A DNA stretch of 64,000 nt from an uncultured Neglectibacter sp. (GTDB taxonomy: Bacteria; Bacillota; Clostridia; Oscillospirales; Acutalibacteraceae), in assembly GCA_904419785.1 (NCBI GenBank), contig CAJFSY010000007.1, forward strand, positions 1 through 64,000, given 5' to 3'. The notes under the pieces were generated by a model. That model was not told where the DNA came from. It was given only the letters and a program-made list of their open reading frames with translations, and searched no databases. The position numbers and the translations under genes are program-made. Position 1 is the stretch's first letter. The number at the start of each line of letters is the position of its first letter. Below, piece by piece: positions 16,066 through 24,497 of the stretch.

Positions 16066-16873
16066 TGGCAGACCCTCGTCTTTTGACTTGCCAGAGCACC
16101 TGCCAAGGGACCATAGCGGCAGCCAGAGGGCGAAGGACACTCCAAGCGCCCAAAGGAACCGGAAGCCCCAGCTGCCGGCAGCCTATCCACCGGAGCCTGG
16201 CCTCTCGCAGACGGCGGGATGGCGTGCGTTTCTGATAGGAACACCCATCCTCCCAATACCCAAGCAGCGGCACCGACAGATTATATCCCCGGTATCCTTG
16301 GGCGTGGAGCCGGAAGAACAGCTCATAATCCTCACAGCCAAAATATTGTTGGGATTGGCTGTAACCTCCCCCATTTTCCAGCGCCTCCCGGCGGAACATC
16401 ACCGAAGGGTGGATATAGGGGGAATGGGCCAGAAAATCCAGCTTTGTGGGACACCGGGGCATATCCAGCCTTCCCCATGGGCCTTCCTTATCCAAAAGCA
16501 AAGCCGAACTTCCCACCCACGGCACTTGGGGGTGGGTATCCAGAAACCGGGCCTGAATCTCCAGCCGGTGAGGGAAACTCACGTCATCGTCGTCCATCCT
16601 GGCCAGATATTTGCCGCCCGCTTTCTGGACACATCGGTTCAAAGCAAAGCCCAGACCCCTGTTCTCCCGGCCATGGTACAGCCGCACCCGAGGGTCAAGT
16701 GAAGCCGCCTGTTCCAGCGCCATGGCGCCTTCCGGCGAAGAACCGTCGTCCCACAAAACCAGTTCCCAGTCTTGAAACGTCTGGCGCCGCAGGGATTCCA
16801 CCCCACGGCGCAGTTTATCCCACTGTGGGTTGTAGGAACCCATGATCACACTGACGATCGGTTTATTTTTCAT
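16058..16873 (-). CDS. GT2 family glycosyltransferase
   Basis: The 271-residue cytoplasmic GT-A transferase has VSVIMGSYNPQWDKL, LWDDGSSPEG, RENRGLGFALN, and the DxD-type metal site ARMDDDDVS (about 110). The segment GYSQSQQYFGCEDYELFFRL carries the ED motif of the catalytic base. It likely adds a sugar to the lipid-linked repeat unit; donor and acceptor cannot be read. It overlaps the preceding GT4 gene by 11 bases and the next gene by 8. Confidence 0.85.
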   Translation of the reverse strand: MKNKPIVSVIMGSYNPQWDKLRRGVESLRRQTFQDWELVLWDDGSSPEGAMALEQAASLDPRVRLYHGRENRGLGFALNRCVQKAGGKYLARMDDDDVSFPHRLEIQARFLDTHPQVPWVGSSALLLDKEGPWGRLDMPRCPTKLDFLAHSPYIHPSVMFRREALENGGGYSQSQQYFGCEDYELFFRLHAQGYRGYNLSVPLLGYWEDGCSYQKRTPSRRLREARLRWIGCRQLGLPVPLGAWSVLRPLAAAMVPWQVLWQVKRRGSASG

Positions 16874-18050
16874 AACGTTCCCTCACTTTCCGGTCCATCT
16901 CCCGATAAACTGTCTCCATGGCTTTTCTGGCCTTGGTCCTGTCAAAAGGGGCCACAGAATCTACACAGCGGCGTGAAAGCTCTTCCCTGCGCTTTTGATC
17001 CATCCCCCGCAGCAGAGCAATGCCCCGGGCGAATCCTGCCGGGTCGTCCCAAGGATAGATCAGCCCGTTTTTCCCATGGACCATATATTCCCGGGTACCA
17101 CGGTTATCGGCGGCCAGCACGGGCACGCCCATGGCCAGCGATTCCAACCCCGCCATGCCCAGCCCCTCCCGCCGGGAAGGAAACACCGTGGCGTCAGCGC
17201 ACCCCACCATCCGGGGGATATCCTGACGGTATCCATACAGAGTCACCACTTGGCCCAAATCCCGTTCTTCAATTTCCCGTTCCAGCGCCGTCCGCGCGAA
17301 CCCTTCCCCGCAAATCCCATACCGTATGTGGGCAAGACCGCCGGGCCGCCGTTTCAAGATGGATAATGCCTCCAATACCACTTGATGGTTTTTATTCAAG
17401 TTCAGTTCTCCCACCGAAAGAAGGAACAAATCTTCTCGCCCCACTCCCAGCTCTTCCCTCAGCCGGGTTCTCATTTTGGGTGTAAGAGGAAAAAACACCC
17501 TGCGATCCAAACCCACTCCCGGCAGGCGGAATACCTTTCCACCCCGGCGCAAAGGCAGCTGCCGGGCCGCGCGGTAATCCTCCTGATTGATGACCACCAG
17601 GATATCGGTATACCGGGCCAGGTTCCACTCCACCGGGTAAAAGGCCAGGCGGTTGTAAAGAGGGGCTCCTTGATAAAAATGAAACCCATGGGCAGTATAT
17701 ACCACCACTGGGTTTCCGGGGACGCTGGTCCCTGCCAAACGGCCCAAAAGCCCTCCTACCGGAGTGTGGCAGTGAATAGCTTGGATATGCCATCTGCGAA
17801 CCAGAGAGGTCAGTTGTCGAAACGCCCGGTGGTTTTCCCGCACCAAATAAGGGGAACGAACAATATCGATGTGGTGGACTGTAACCCCCAACGCCTGAAT
17901 CCGCCCTGCATCGGAAATATAACCAGGTTCCCGCAGATTAGCGGCATAATGAACCTGGTACCCCATTTCTTGCAGAATACGCACATTCTCCTGTTCAAAC
18001 TTCATCAGAAAATCATTGGTGGTGGCCAAAATCAGAATTCGTTTTTCCAA
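16863..18050 (-). CDS. GT4 family glycosyltransferase, first gene of the main glycan operon
   Basis: The 395-residue GT-B transferase has an N-terminal domain starting MEKRILILATTNDFLMKFEQ, the CHTPVGGLLGRLAG and YTAHGFHFY segments typical of exopolysaccharide GT4 enzymes, and the C-terminal nucleotide-sugar site FPSRREGLGMAGLESLAMGVPV with the E-x7-E pair. Enzymes with this TAHGFHF pattern often act early on undecaprenyl-linked intermediates. The start is a TTG with GGAGG 9 bases upstream. The gene begins just after the terminator that closes the upstream unit, so it needs its own promoter or readthrough. Confidence 0.87.
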   Translation of the reverse strand: MEKRILILATTNDFLMKFEQENVRILQEMGYQVHYAANLREPGYISDAGRIQALGVTVHHIDIVRSPYLVRENHRAFRQLTSLVRRWHIQAIHCHTPVGGLLGRLAGTSVPGNPVVVYTAHGFHFYQGAPLYNRLAFYPVEWNLARYTDILVVINQEDYRAARQLPLRRGGKVFRLPGVGLDRRVFFPLTPKMRTRLREELGVGREDLFLLSVGELNLNKNHQVVLEALSILKRRPGGLAHIRYGICGEGFARTALEREIEERDLGQVVTLYGYRQDIPRMVGCADATVFPSRREGLGMAGLESLAMGVPVLAADNRGTREYMVHGKNGLIYPWDDPAGFARGIALLRGMDQKRREELSRRCVDSVAPFDRTKARKAMETVYREMDRKVRERYEK

Positions 18051-18162
18051 CTTTTGCCGCCTCCCCCCACAAGTTCGTTTTGTAACAAAGTTTTCCCCCA
18101 GGAAAAGACAAATATGCGCAGCTGAGTTTTTTCCTTTCAGACCGTTACAAACTTGCTGAAAT

Positions 18163-18202
18163 AAAAAAAGACCCGCAGGAAACTCTTCCCACGAGTCTTT
18201 TT
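18163..18202 (-). terminator. Intrinsic terminator closing the first glycan transcription unit
   Basis: Read on the minus strand, an imperfect hairpin with arms GACTCG / CGGGTC and inner GGAA/TTCC pairing is followed by a T7 run. It lies directly after the aldolase copy 2 stop codon and separates the two glycan units. Confidence 0.72.
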
Positions 18203-18211
18203 AAATAATTT

Positions 18212-19795
18212 TCAGTTGGCACCCAGCGTCACATACTTAGGCTCGGTGAGAAAATGGATGGGGACCTGCTTTGCAAGCTCTCCCAGCGCTTGGCACATGC
18301 CTTGGTTCATAGCGTCCAACGTCTGGTTTTTAGCGGTCATGCGCATCTGTTCTTGGACGTAATTCTCGTTGGCGTCGTGGGAATAGCCATCCATCCCAGC
18401 CAGCCAGATCTCTTTCACGCCCAGTTGTATCAGCAGCTTGATCAGCATCAAGCCGGCGTTATCCCGCACAGCTTCCGGCTGGCTCAGCAGCCCGGCGTAG
18501 CCTACGTGATACTTTGCGCCCTGATCTGGAATGTTAGAAGTCACAATCAGCCGGTCCTCATATCCCTGACCCAGTTCTTCCATCCGGCGGAGATTGCTCA
18601 GGAAAATATAATCCGTGGCGAAATAAGCGTAATCGAAATTCACCCCTACGGAAACCACATCTTCTTCCCCGGCAAAGGCGGCGATCTCTTCCTTTTGAAC
18701 CCTGGCGCTCTTTCCAGGAGCGATCACCAATGCCCGCTTGCCCTTGACAGCCTGGCCCAGCGCCGCCATGGAGTCTTCTCCGGCGCTCCGGTCCATGTAG
18801 CGAAGATACAGTTCCTCCATATACGCCCGGTCGAAACTGCTGCGTTTCTCCGGCGCCATTGCGTCGAATATCTTGTCCATGTTCTCCACAGTAAGGGTAT
18901 TTTTCTCCGCCAAAAACAGAGCGTAATTGGGATGTACATTATGGCTGGCGGAAAGATAATTGGGCAGGGAATATCCCCAGTAGTTCTGTTGGTAAAATCC
19001 ATCCAGCACCCGGTCGATGACCCGCAGCAAGGGCTTCACCTGATACTGTCCCCCGGCGTTGTCGTTGAGATAATCGAGGAACAGTTCCGAATTCAGGTTT
19101 CCCGCTCCCCGGCCCATGCCCATAATGCTGGAATCAATGATCAGGGAACGGCTGGTCTGCAAATCCGTCAAAGTTTGGGCGTTGGCATAGGCCAGCTGCA
19201 AATTGTTGTGGGAGTGGAATCCCACGCAGATGCCTTCCGCCAGATTGTGCTCAATCATATAGAAGAACCGCAGCATGTCTTTGCGCTTCATGGTGCCGAA
19301 GCTGTCCACCAGATAAAAAGCGTAGGGCCGCAGCGCGTTGGCCTTTTCGATCAGTTCCAAATATTCCCGGTCGGTATAGCTTAAAGCCACCATGGGCTGC
19401 AAGAATACTTTATAGCCCTTGGCTTTGATCTTCTCTGCCAGCACCAATGCAGGCTCCAGGTCTTTCTTATGAAACGTCACCCGGATGCCGTCCACAGAGC
19501 TGCCGTCCCAATTGGGCAGGTCCTCCACATTATAGGTGCCGTAGTCCATCAGCACTACAAAAAGCTTGCCCTGCCGGTCTTGAGGCAGGATGCGGGCAAT
19601 CTGATCTAAAGAGGTATACCTGGAATAATCCTCCCGATATTCTACCTTCTGGGTCAAAAAGCCGCATTCCACAATGTCCACCCCGGCTTGGACCAGGCTT
19701 TCCACAATATATTTTTCATTTTCAAAACCGAAATGGCAGTCGTTGCAATAGCCGCCGTCTCGCAAAGTGCAGTCTAATACTCGAATCTCTTTCAC
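18212..19795 (-). CDS. DRE-TIM aldolase (DmpG/HMGL-like) fused to a Rossmann-like C-terminal domain, copy 2
   Basis: Paralogue of the 5072 product with the same two-domain layout in 527 residues. The barrel has VLDCTLRDGGY (Asp12), VGFHSHNNLQLAYANAQ (metal His pair and Asn; SHN instead of GHN) and IMGMGRGAGNLNSE. The C-terminal domain begins near residue 350 with ALVIAPGKSARV, and contains VTSNIPDQG, RDNAGLMLIKLL and KEIWLAGMDGY. By family, the barrel should be a divalent-metal aldolase using pyruvate; the aldehyde partner is unknown. The start is a GTG forming a GTGA overlap with the CMP-synthetase stop, with GGAGGCA upstream, so the two proteins are translationally coupled. Confidence 0.75.
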   Translation of the reverse strand: MKEIRVLDCTLRDGGYCNDCHFGFENEKYIVESLVQAGVDIVECGFLTQKVEYREDYSRYTSLDQIARILPQDRQGKLFVVLMDYGTYNVEDLPNWDGSSVDGIRVTFHKKDLEPALVLAEKIKAKGYKVFLQPMVALSYTDREYLELIEKANALRPYAFYLVDSFGTMKRKDMLRFFYMIEHNLAEGICVGFHSHNNLQLAYANAQTLTDLQTSRSLIIDSSIMGMGRGAGNLNSELFLDYLNDNAGGQYQVKPLLRVIDRVLDGFYQQNYWGYSLPNYLSASHNVHPNYALFLAEKNTLTVENMDKIFDAMAPEKRSSFDRAYMEELYLRYMDRSAGEDSMAALGQAVKGKRALVIAPGKSARVQKEEIAAFAGEEDVVSVGVNFDYAYFATDYIFLSNLRRMEELGQGYEDRLIVTSNIPDQGAKYHVGYAGLLSQPEAVRDNAGLMLIKLLIQLGVKEIWLAGMDGYSHDANENYVQEQMRMTAKNQTLDAMNQGMCQALGELAKQVPIHFLTEPKYVTLGAN

Positions 19796-20463
19796 TGAAC
19801 TGCCTCCTTTCCATACTGGCGCTGATAATTGTAAATGGCGTCGGCAATGAGGAAATCTTCCGGCTCGTCGATGTCGCAGCTTTCTACTTCTCCCACAGTG
19901 ACCAAGCAGGGGTTATCCCCAATACGACGGCCCATCTTTGTCATCACTTCACCCTTGTAGATGTAGAACCCGCTGGTTTCCTCATACAGGGCCGGCAGGT
20001 CCTGTGTGCGGGGGATGGCGTCCAGCTGATAGTTGAAAGGCTTGCCGTCCTTCCACAAAAAGTCCCGCAATTCCTTCACGGCAAAGGCGGAGTCATATTC
20101 TCCTGAAAGCACCGCATTAAGGCCTTTCTCGATGGATTCCTTTTTGATAAAAGGCGCGGTGGTATGGGTCATCACATACACGTCGGCGGGCACTTCCCCG
20201 GCGAACCGCTGAAGCACCTCGTTCATTTTGGTGGTATCCTGGTCCAAGTCCTCTCCCCGGCGCAGATACTTCACCCCTTCGGGCAAAAACTCCTGGATAT
20301 CCGGGTTGCTGCAATAGACATATACTTCTTCCACGCCCTCAACTTGAAGCAGGGTGGAGAGGATATACCAGCACAAAGGCTTGCCGTTGGTAAAGGGCTT
20401 GGTGTTCTTCTGGGGCAAACGGCGGTTATTCAGCTTCATTGGTACCACAGCAACGGTTTTCAT
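19792..20463 (-). CDS. Acylneuraminate (NeuA-like) cytidylyltransferase
   Basis: The 223-residue protein has the CMP-sialic-acid-synthetase fold: VAVVPMKLNNRRLPQKN (CTP loop), KPLCWYILSTLL, VYVYCSNPDI, MTHTTAPF (T.PF segment of NeuA), SAFAVKELRDFLW and DIDEPEDF (metal Asp). The variant first motif (PMKLNNRRLPQKN) differs from the KdsB copy at 6675, so the two synthetases probably use different sugar acids. It lies between the polysialyltransferase-like gene and the aldolase fusion, and its stop overlaps the aldolase start. Confidence 0.82.
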   Translation of the reverse strand: MKTVAVVPMKLNNRRLPQKNTKPFTNGKPLCWYILSTLLQVEGVEEVYVYCSNPDIQEFLPEGVKYLRRGEDLDQDTTKMNEVLQRFAGEVPADVYVMTHTTAPFIKKESIEKGLNAVLSGEYDSAFAVKELRDFLWKDGKPFNYQLDAIPRTQDLPALYEETSGFYIYKGEVMTKMGRRIGDNPCLVTVGEVESCDIDEPEDFLIADAIYNYQRQYGKEAVQ

Positions 20464-20500
20464 GGTGATTCCTCCTTAGGTTTCCCACAATTTCTCAGGA

Positions 20501-21589
20501 TTACTCCCGGTTTTCCTTTAGCAGTTCCTCAACCCGTTTTTCGCATTCTTCCCAGGTCTTAGGGAAGAAAAACAAGTCCGGGCGGGACTGGCAGATTTTT
20601 TTCGTTTGTTCCATCACATCTACCCGCAAACGGGAAGGGTCCTCCACCAGCTCGCTGAGAAACACCGCTTTCGCGGGGATTCCAAACACACACCAGGGAT
20701 TGGTGGCCGCGGAAGAACCCACCGTCAGGAACAACGTCCGTTCAAAAGAACTGTTTAAAACGATGAGTTCCCAAGGCATAGCGGTATCGGTATTGGTGGC
20801 GTAGCCCGCCTGGGCAAACCGGTTCTCGCGGTTGCGGGGATGGATTTTCACAAAAATGTTCTCTTTCCCCACCATCGCGGCGATCCTGTCAAGCAGGGCC
20901 ACATCCCCGATATCCACCCCATCGCAGGGATAGGATTCCTCAAAAAACAGTACCGGCCGGTCATACCGGTCAGGAAGCTTGTCATATTGAAAAATCTCGT
21001 TGAGAAGCTTCAGCGTTTGGGGGGCGTACTTCCCGGGAAGCTTATACACCGGACAGGGCGCTTTCCAAGCCAGCGTTTCGGGGTGGAACAAATAGATGCC
21101 TTTTAGCTTCTGCACTTGATGCAGCTGCATCCGCACTTTCCAAGAGCGGCTCAAGAGCAGCCCGCCCACCTGCAGGGAATAGGTGCTGGCGCCATCCTCA
21201 AAAAGCATCCACTCCAAACGGGGGTTTTTCTTTTTCATCCCCTGGATCAAGTATTGGTTCATCAAGGAGACGTTGGAAAACAAAAACACATCGTAAACGC
21301 CTTCTAAATGCAGAAAACTCTCCAGCAGCTTGTCTGGCGCCAGCGCCCCCCGAAGAATATTTTTCAGGTTTTCCCCTCGTGCCAGGCCGTTAAGCCTTTT
21401 TTCCTCTAAATAATATACCCGGCCAAACCCGCCGCAGCCCTTGGCCGCCTCCCAAATCTTTCGCGAACCGCTCATCTGGTCGGTAACGATCAAGTCGGCC
21501 TGGTCCTGGGGATAATAAGTGGCAAGCACCTGGGCCGCCACTAACAGCTGATAAGGCGTACAGCAAGTGACGAGAACACGTTTTCCCAC
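20501..21589 (-). CDS. Polysialyltransferase-like glycosyltransferase (EDG/HP/SS motifs), copy 1
   Basis: The best-preserved of three related transferases. The 362-residue product has VLVTCCTPYQLLVAAQVL at the N-terminus, MLFEDGAST (EDG, about 131-133), VKIHPRNREN (HP, about 250-251) and TVGSSAATNP (SS motif, about 292). This trio is known from bacterial sialyltransferases of families GT38, GT52 and GT80, in which the acidic residue is the base and the His binds CMP. It is the promoter-proximal gene of a three-gene unit with a CMP-synthetase and an aldolase. The GTG start at 21589 has AAAGGGGG 7 bases upstream; a TTG at 21607 is possible. Confidence 0.75.
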   Translation of the reverse strand: MGKRVLVTCCTPYQLLVAAQVLATYYPQDQADLIVTDQMSGSRKIWEAAKGCGGFGRVYYLEEKRLNGLARGENLKNILRGALAPDKLLESFLHLEGVYDVFLFSNVSLMNQYLIQGMKKKNPRLEWMLFEDGASTYSLQVGGLLLSRSWKVRMQLHQVQKLKGIYLFHPETLAWKAPCPVYKLPGKYAPQTLKLLNEIFQYDKLPDRYDRPVLFFEESYPCDGVDIGDVALLDRIAAMVGKENIFVKIHPRNRENRFAQAGYATNTDTAMPWELIVLNSSFERTLFLTVGSSAATNPWCVFGIPAKAVFLSELVEDPSRLRVDVMEQTKKICQSRPDLFFFPKTWEECEKRVEELLKENRE

Positions 21590-21621
21590 AGCACAGCCCC
21601 CTTTCAAAAAACTTTCAGAGA

Positions 21622-21648
21622 AAGAAAAAAGCGGCTTACCGCCGCTTG
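21622..21648 (-). terminator. Intrinsic terminator in the 5' leader of the glycan operon (candidate attenuator)
   Basis: On the minus strand, AAGCGGC-GGTAA-GCCGCTT is followed directly by a T run, about 33 bases before the first glycan gene. No minus-strand gene lies upstream of it before 23997, so it sits in the leader. A second copy of the 5' arm (AAGCGGC) lies 30 bases upstream (21671-21677) and could pair with the 3' arm to form an antiterminator. Confidence 0.6.
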
Positions 21649-21868
21649 CAATTCCATAAAGCAGCCTGGCGCCGCTTCCCTGTTTCGAAACGGCCTTCCG
21701 CTGTCCTTATTTTCTAAAATACATTCGCGCCAAAGGGGCAAAAACCCATTTTTAGGCACATCTAGTATATAACATACCACAACTCGAAAAATAAGTCTAG
21801 TCTTTTTTTCTTTTTTTGATATACTCTTATAAGAAACTTAAAAACGAGATAAAAAGGAGGCCGCTGTC

Positions 21869-23938
21869 ATGGACCAGGAAAAAACACCCCAGCAAGCTGT
21901 TCCCCCAGAAGAGCTTGCCCATCTATCGCGCATTCTGCGCATGGTGAACGAAGAGCTGGAAGAAGCTCAGCGCTCGGTAGATCAAATGGATGAAGAATAC
22001 CGGGAGGCCCAGCTTTATATGGCCAGTATGCGGGGCGAGGGAGACGCAAAGGAAATGTTCCAGAACGAGATGGCCCTGCGGCAGATCGACTCCCAGGGCG
22101 TGCTGACCGTAGTCTACCGGGACAGGCTGCAAAAAACGAAAGCCTCCCCCTATTTTGCCCGCATCGACTTTCTCCCCGAAGGGGAACAGGAAACCGCCGC
22201 GTATTACATAGGGCTATATGCCTTCCGCTTTCAGCGCCAGCTTTACGTCATCGACTGGCGCTCGCCGGTGGCCAGCATGTTTTACGATTTCGAGCTTGGC
22301 CCCGCTTATTATGACGCGCCCCAGGGCCACACCGACGGCGAGATCCGCTTGAAGCGCCAGTTCAAAATCACCAATGGAGAAATGGAATACGCTTTCGACA
22401 GTTCTCAAAACATCCAGGACGACATCTTGCAGCAAGAGCTGGCCCACACCTCTGATGAGAAGATGAAATCTATTATCTCCACCATCCAGAAGGAACAAAA
22501 CCAGATCATCCGCAACGAGAAAGCACACACCCTCATCATCCAGGGCGTGGCCGGCTCGGGAAAAACCAGCATCGCCCTGCACCGGGTGGCTTTCTTGCTC
22601 TACCGCTACCGGAACACCATCAAAGCCCAGAACGTCACGATCATTTCCCCCAACAAAGTGTTTGGGGATTATATCGGCAACGTGCTGCCCGAACTGGGCG
22701 AAGAACCCATTTTTGAAGCCAGCCTGGAGGACCTGGCCTTGATACAGCTTGAAAACGGGGTGGACTTCGTAGGCGACCGTGACCCTCTGGAAACAGCCGA
22801 CCCCGCCTGGGAACAGCGGGTGAAATTCAAATCTACCGTAGAGTTCGTGCGCTTAATGGATGATTTTATAGAACGGCTGCCGGAACTTGCTTTCCATCCT
22901 CAAAACTACGAGTACAAGGAGTGGAAGGTGCCCGCGGACTGGATTCAGGCCAGGGTAGACGTATATAAGCGGTTCCCGCTGATAAAGCGTTTGGAAATGG
23001 TGGCCGACGACATCCACAGCCGGCTGGAAAACGAGTTCCTCCGGGAAGAACAACCGCCCCACCGCAACAGGATCTTCCAAGCCTTGCGCAAGATGCTCAC
23101 CATGAAGACCACCCTTTCCGCCTACCGGGCGTTTTTCCGGCAGCTGGGCAAGGAACGCGCGAAGCTTTACAAGCCCTTCCAAAAAGGGGTGTTGGAATGG
23201 AACGACGTGTTCCCATACCTTTATCTGCAAGCCGCTTTTACCGGGCTGCAGCAAAGCCGTCTGATCAAGCATCTGGTCATCGACGAAATGCAGGACTACA
23301 GCCCCATCCAATATGCGGTGCTCAACCTGCTGTTCCAATGTCCCAAAACGATTTTGGGCGATTTCAGCCAGTCCATCAACCCCTATTCCCCTTATACGCT
23401 GGAGGACCTTCACCAGCTTTATGAAGGCTCTCAGCTGATGCGTTTGGAAAAAAGCTACCGTTCCACTTGGGAGATCATTCACTTTGCCAAAAAGATCGTG
23501 GCCCAAGCGGATTTCCAAGCGGTAGAGCGCCACGGCCCCGCCCCTGATCTTCTGGCCTTCCCCACCCCGGAAGAAGAATTGGAAGCCGTCTGCCAGCGGA
23601 TCGCGGCGTTTCATGAAAGCAAATACAACGCCTTGGGCATCGTCACCCGCACCAATTCAGAAGCCAAGGCCCTTTATGAGGAACTGCGGGCCCAAGGGGC
23701 GGAAGTCAACCTGATCACCCCGGAAAGCAGCTCCTTCCAAAACGGCGCCACTGTGCTTTCCATCCAGATGTCCAAGGGACTGGAATTCGACCAGGTATTG
23801 CTGCCCCACGCCACAGAGGAAACTTATCACACCGATTTCGACCGGAACCTCCTCTACGTGGCATGCACCCGTGCCATGCACCAGCTCACCATAACCTGCA
23901 CAGGAGAGATCACCCCCCTGCTGCGCTTCGAGGAATAA
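21869..23938 (+). CDS. helD: HelD-like UvrD-family ATPase (RNA polymerase recycling factor type)
   Basis: The 689-residue protein is a superfamily 1 helicase-like ATPase. It has an N-terminal coiled-coil (about 12-60), then LYVIDWRSPVASMFYDF, the HelD-specific region, Walker A GVAGSGKT (226-233) with LHRVAFLLYRYR, Walker B LVIDEMQDYSP (about 467), GDFSQSINP, LEKSYRST and the C-terminal MSKGLEFDQVLLPHA. HelD proteins of Firmicutes bind RNA polymerase and release it from stalled complexes. The start has AAAAGGAGG upstream. It is divergent from the glycan operon and ends at a shared terminator. Confidence 0.88.
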   Translation: MDQEKTPQQAVPPEELAHLSRILRMVNEELEEAQRSVDQMDEEYREAQLYMASMRGEGDAKEMFQNEMALRQIDSQGVLTVVYRDRLQKTKASPYFARIDFLPEGEQETAAYYIGLYAFRFQRQLYVIDWRSPVASMFYDFELGPAYYDAPQGHTDGEIRLKRQFKITNGEMEYAFDSSQNIQDDILQQELAHTSDEKMKSIISTIQKEQNQIIRNEKAHTLIIQGVAGSGKTSIALHRVAFLLYRYRNTIKAQNVTIISPNKVFGDYIGNVLPELGEEPIFEASLEDLALIQLENGVDFVGDRDPLETADPAWEQRVKFKSTVEFVRLMDDFIERLPELAFHPQNYEYKEWKVPADWIQARVDVYKRFPLIKRLEMVADDIHSRLENEFLREEQPPHRNRIFQALRKMLTMKTTLSAYRAFFRQLGKERAKLYKPFQKGVLEWNDVFPYLYLQAAFTGLQQSRLIKHLVIDEMQDYSPIQYAVLNLLFQCPKTILGDFSQSINPYSPYTLEDLHQLYEGSQLMRLEKSYRSTWEIIHFAKKIVAQADFQAVERHGPAPDLLAFPTPEEELEAVCQRIAAFHESKYNALGIVTRTNSEAKALYEELRAQGAEVNLITPESSSFQNGATVLSIQMSKGLEFDQVLLPHATEETYHTDFDRNLLYVACTRAMHQLTITCTGEITPLLRFEE

Positions 23939-23948
23939 ATACGTTTGC

Positions 23949-23984
23949 AAAAAGAGGGAAGCCCGCCAGGCTCCCCTCTTTTTT
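23949..23984. terminator. Bidirectional terminator between helD and the NifX-like gene
   Basis: AAAAAGAGGG-AAGCC ... GGCT-CCCCTCTTTTTT forms a long hairpin with A and T runs on both sides, between convergent genes. Confidence 0.85.
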
Positions 23985-23996
23985 GTGGTTCTTCTT

Positions 23997-24401
23997 TTAG
24001 TGATGGCAATGGCCTTCCCCACAGCCATGTTCTCCGCAGGAGTGTCCCTCATGATGATGGTTTTCCCCATGATGGCTGCAAAGGATATCCGGCTGAAAAA
24101 CCAGCTTGCCCGCCAGAAGGTCCTCCACCGCTTGGTCTGTATTGCCGCTGACGCCGCCGTAAAGCTGGATTCCCGCTTGGGCCAACGCGGTTTTGGCTCC
24201 GCCGCCGATCCCGCCGCAGATCAAGGTATCCACCCCTTGGTCCCGCAAAAATCCCGCCAACGCGCCATGACCGCTTCCTGCTGTTTCCACCACTTGGGAA
24301 GCTGTCACTTTTCCATCTTCCACCTGGTACATCTTGAATTGCTCTGTGTGGCCGAAGTGCTGAAACACACGTCCGTTTTCATAGGTTACTGCAATTTTCA
24401 T
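23997..24401 (-). CDS. NifX/NifB-C-like iron-molybdenum cofactor-binding domain protein with His-rich tail
   Basis: The 134-residue protein has the dinitrogenase iron-molybdenum cofactor-binding fold (KIAVTYENGRVFQHFGHTEQF at the start, then GVDTLICGGIGGGAKTALAQAGI). The last 25 residues are rich in His and Cys (SHHGENHHHEGHSCGEHGC pattern), suggesting metal binding. Stand-alone members occur widely in anaerobes without nitrogenase and their role is unclear. There are no nif genes in the window. The ATG at 24401 has AAAGGAGAA upstream. It is divergent from the Eis-like gene. Confidence 0.85.
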   Translation of the reverse strand: MKIAVTYENGRVFQHFGHTEQFKMYQVEDGKVTASQVVETAGSGHGALAGFLRDQGVDTLICGGIGGGAKTALAQAGIQLYGGVSGNTDQAVEDLLAGKLVFQPDILCSHHGENHHHEGHSCGEHGCGEGHCHH

Positions 24402-24441
24402 AGCAAATTCTCCTTTGCAAAACAAAAATTATCATATATAT

Positions 24442-24470
24442 TTGACAAAAAGCTCACCCTTAGGTACAAT
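24442..24470 (+). promoter_or_regulatory. Sigma-A promoter of the Eis-like gene
   Basis: TTGACA, a 17-base spacer and TACAAT lie 28 bases before the ATG at 24498. Confidence 0.85.
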
Positions 24471-24497
24471 TTGAGAAAAAACATAGGAGGAAAGCTT

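Noticed and set aside
5072..21589. The glycan locus as a classic sialic-acid or Kdo capsule operon
   Set aside because: No NeuB, NeuC, KdsA, KdsD or Wzy/Wzx-type gene is present, and the aldolase fusions replace the synthase step. The standard label would be misleading.
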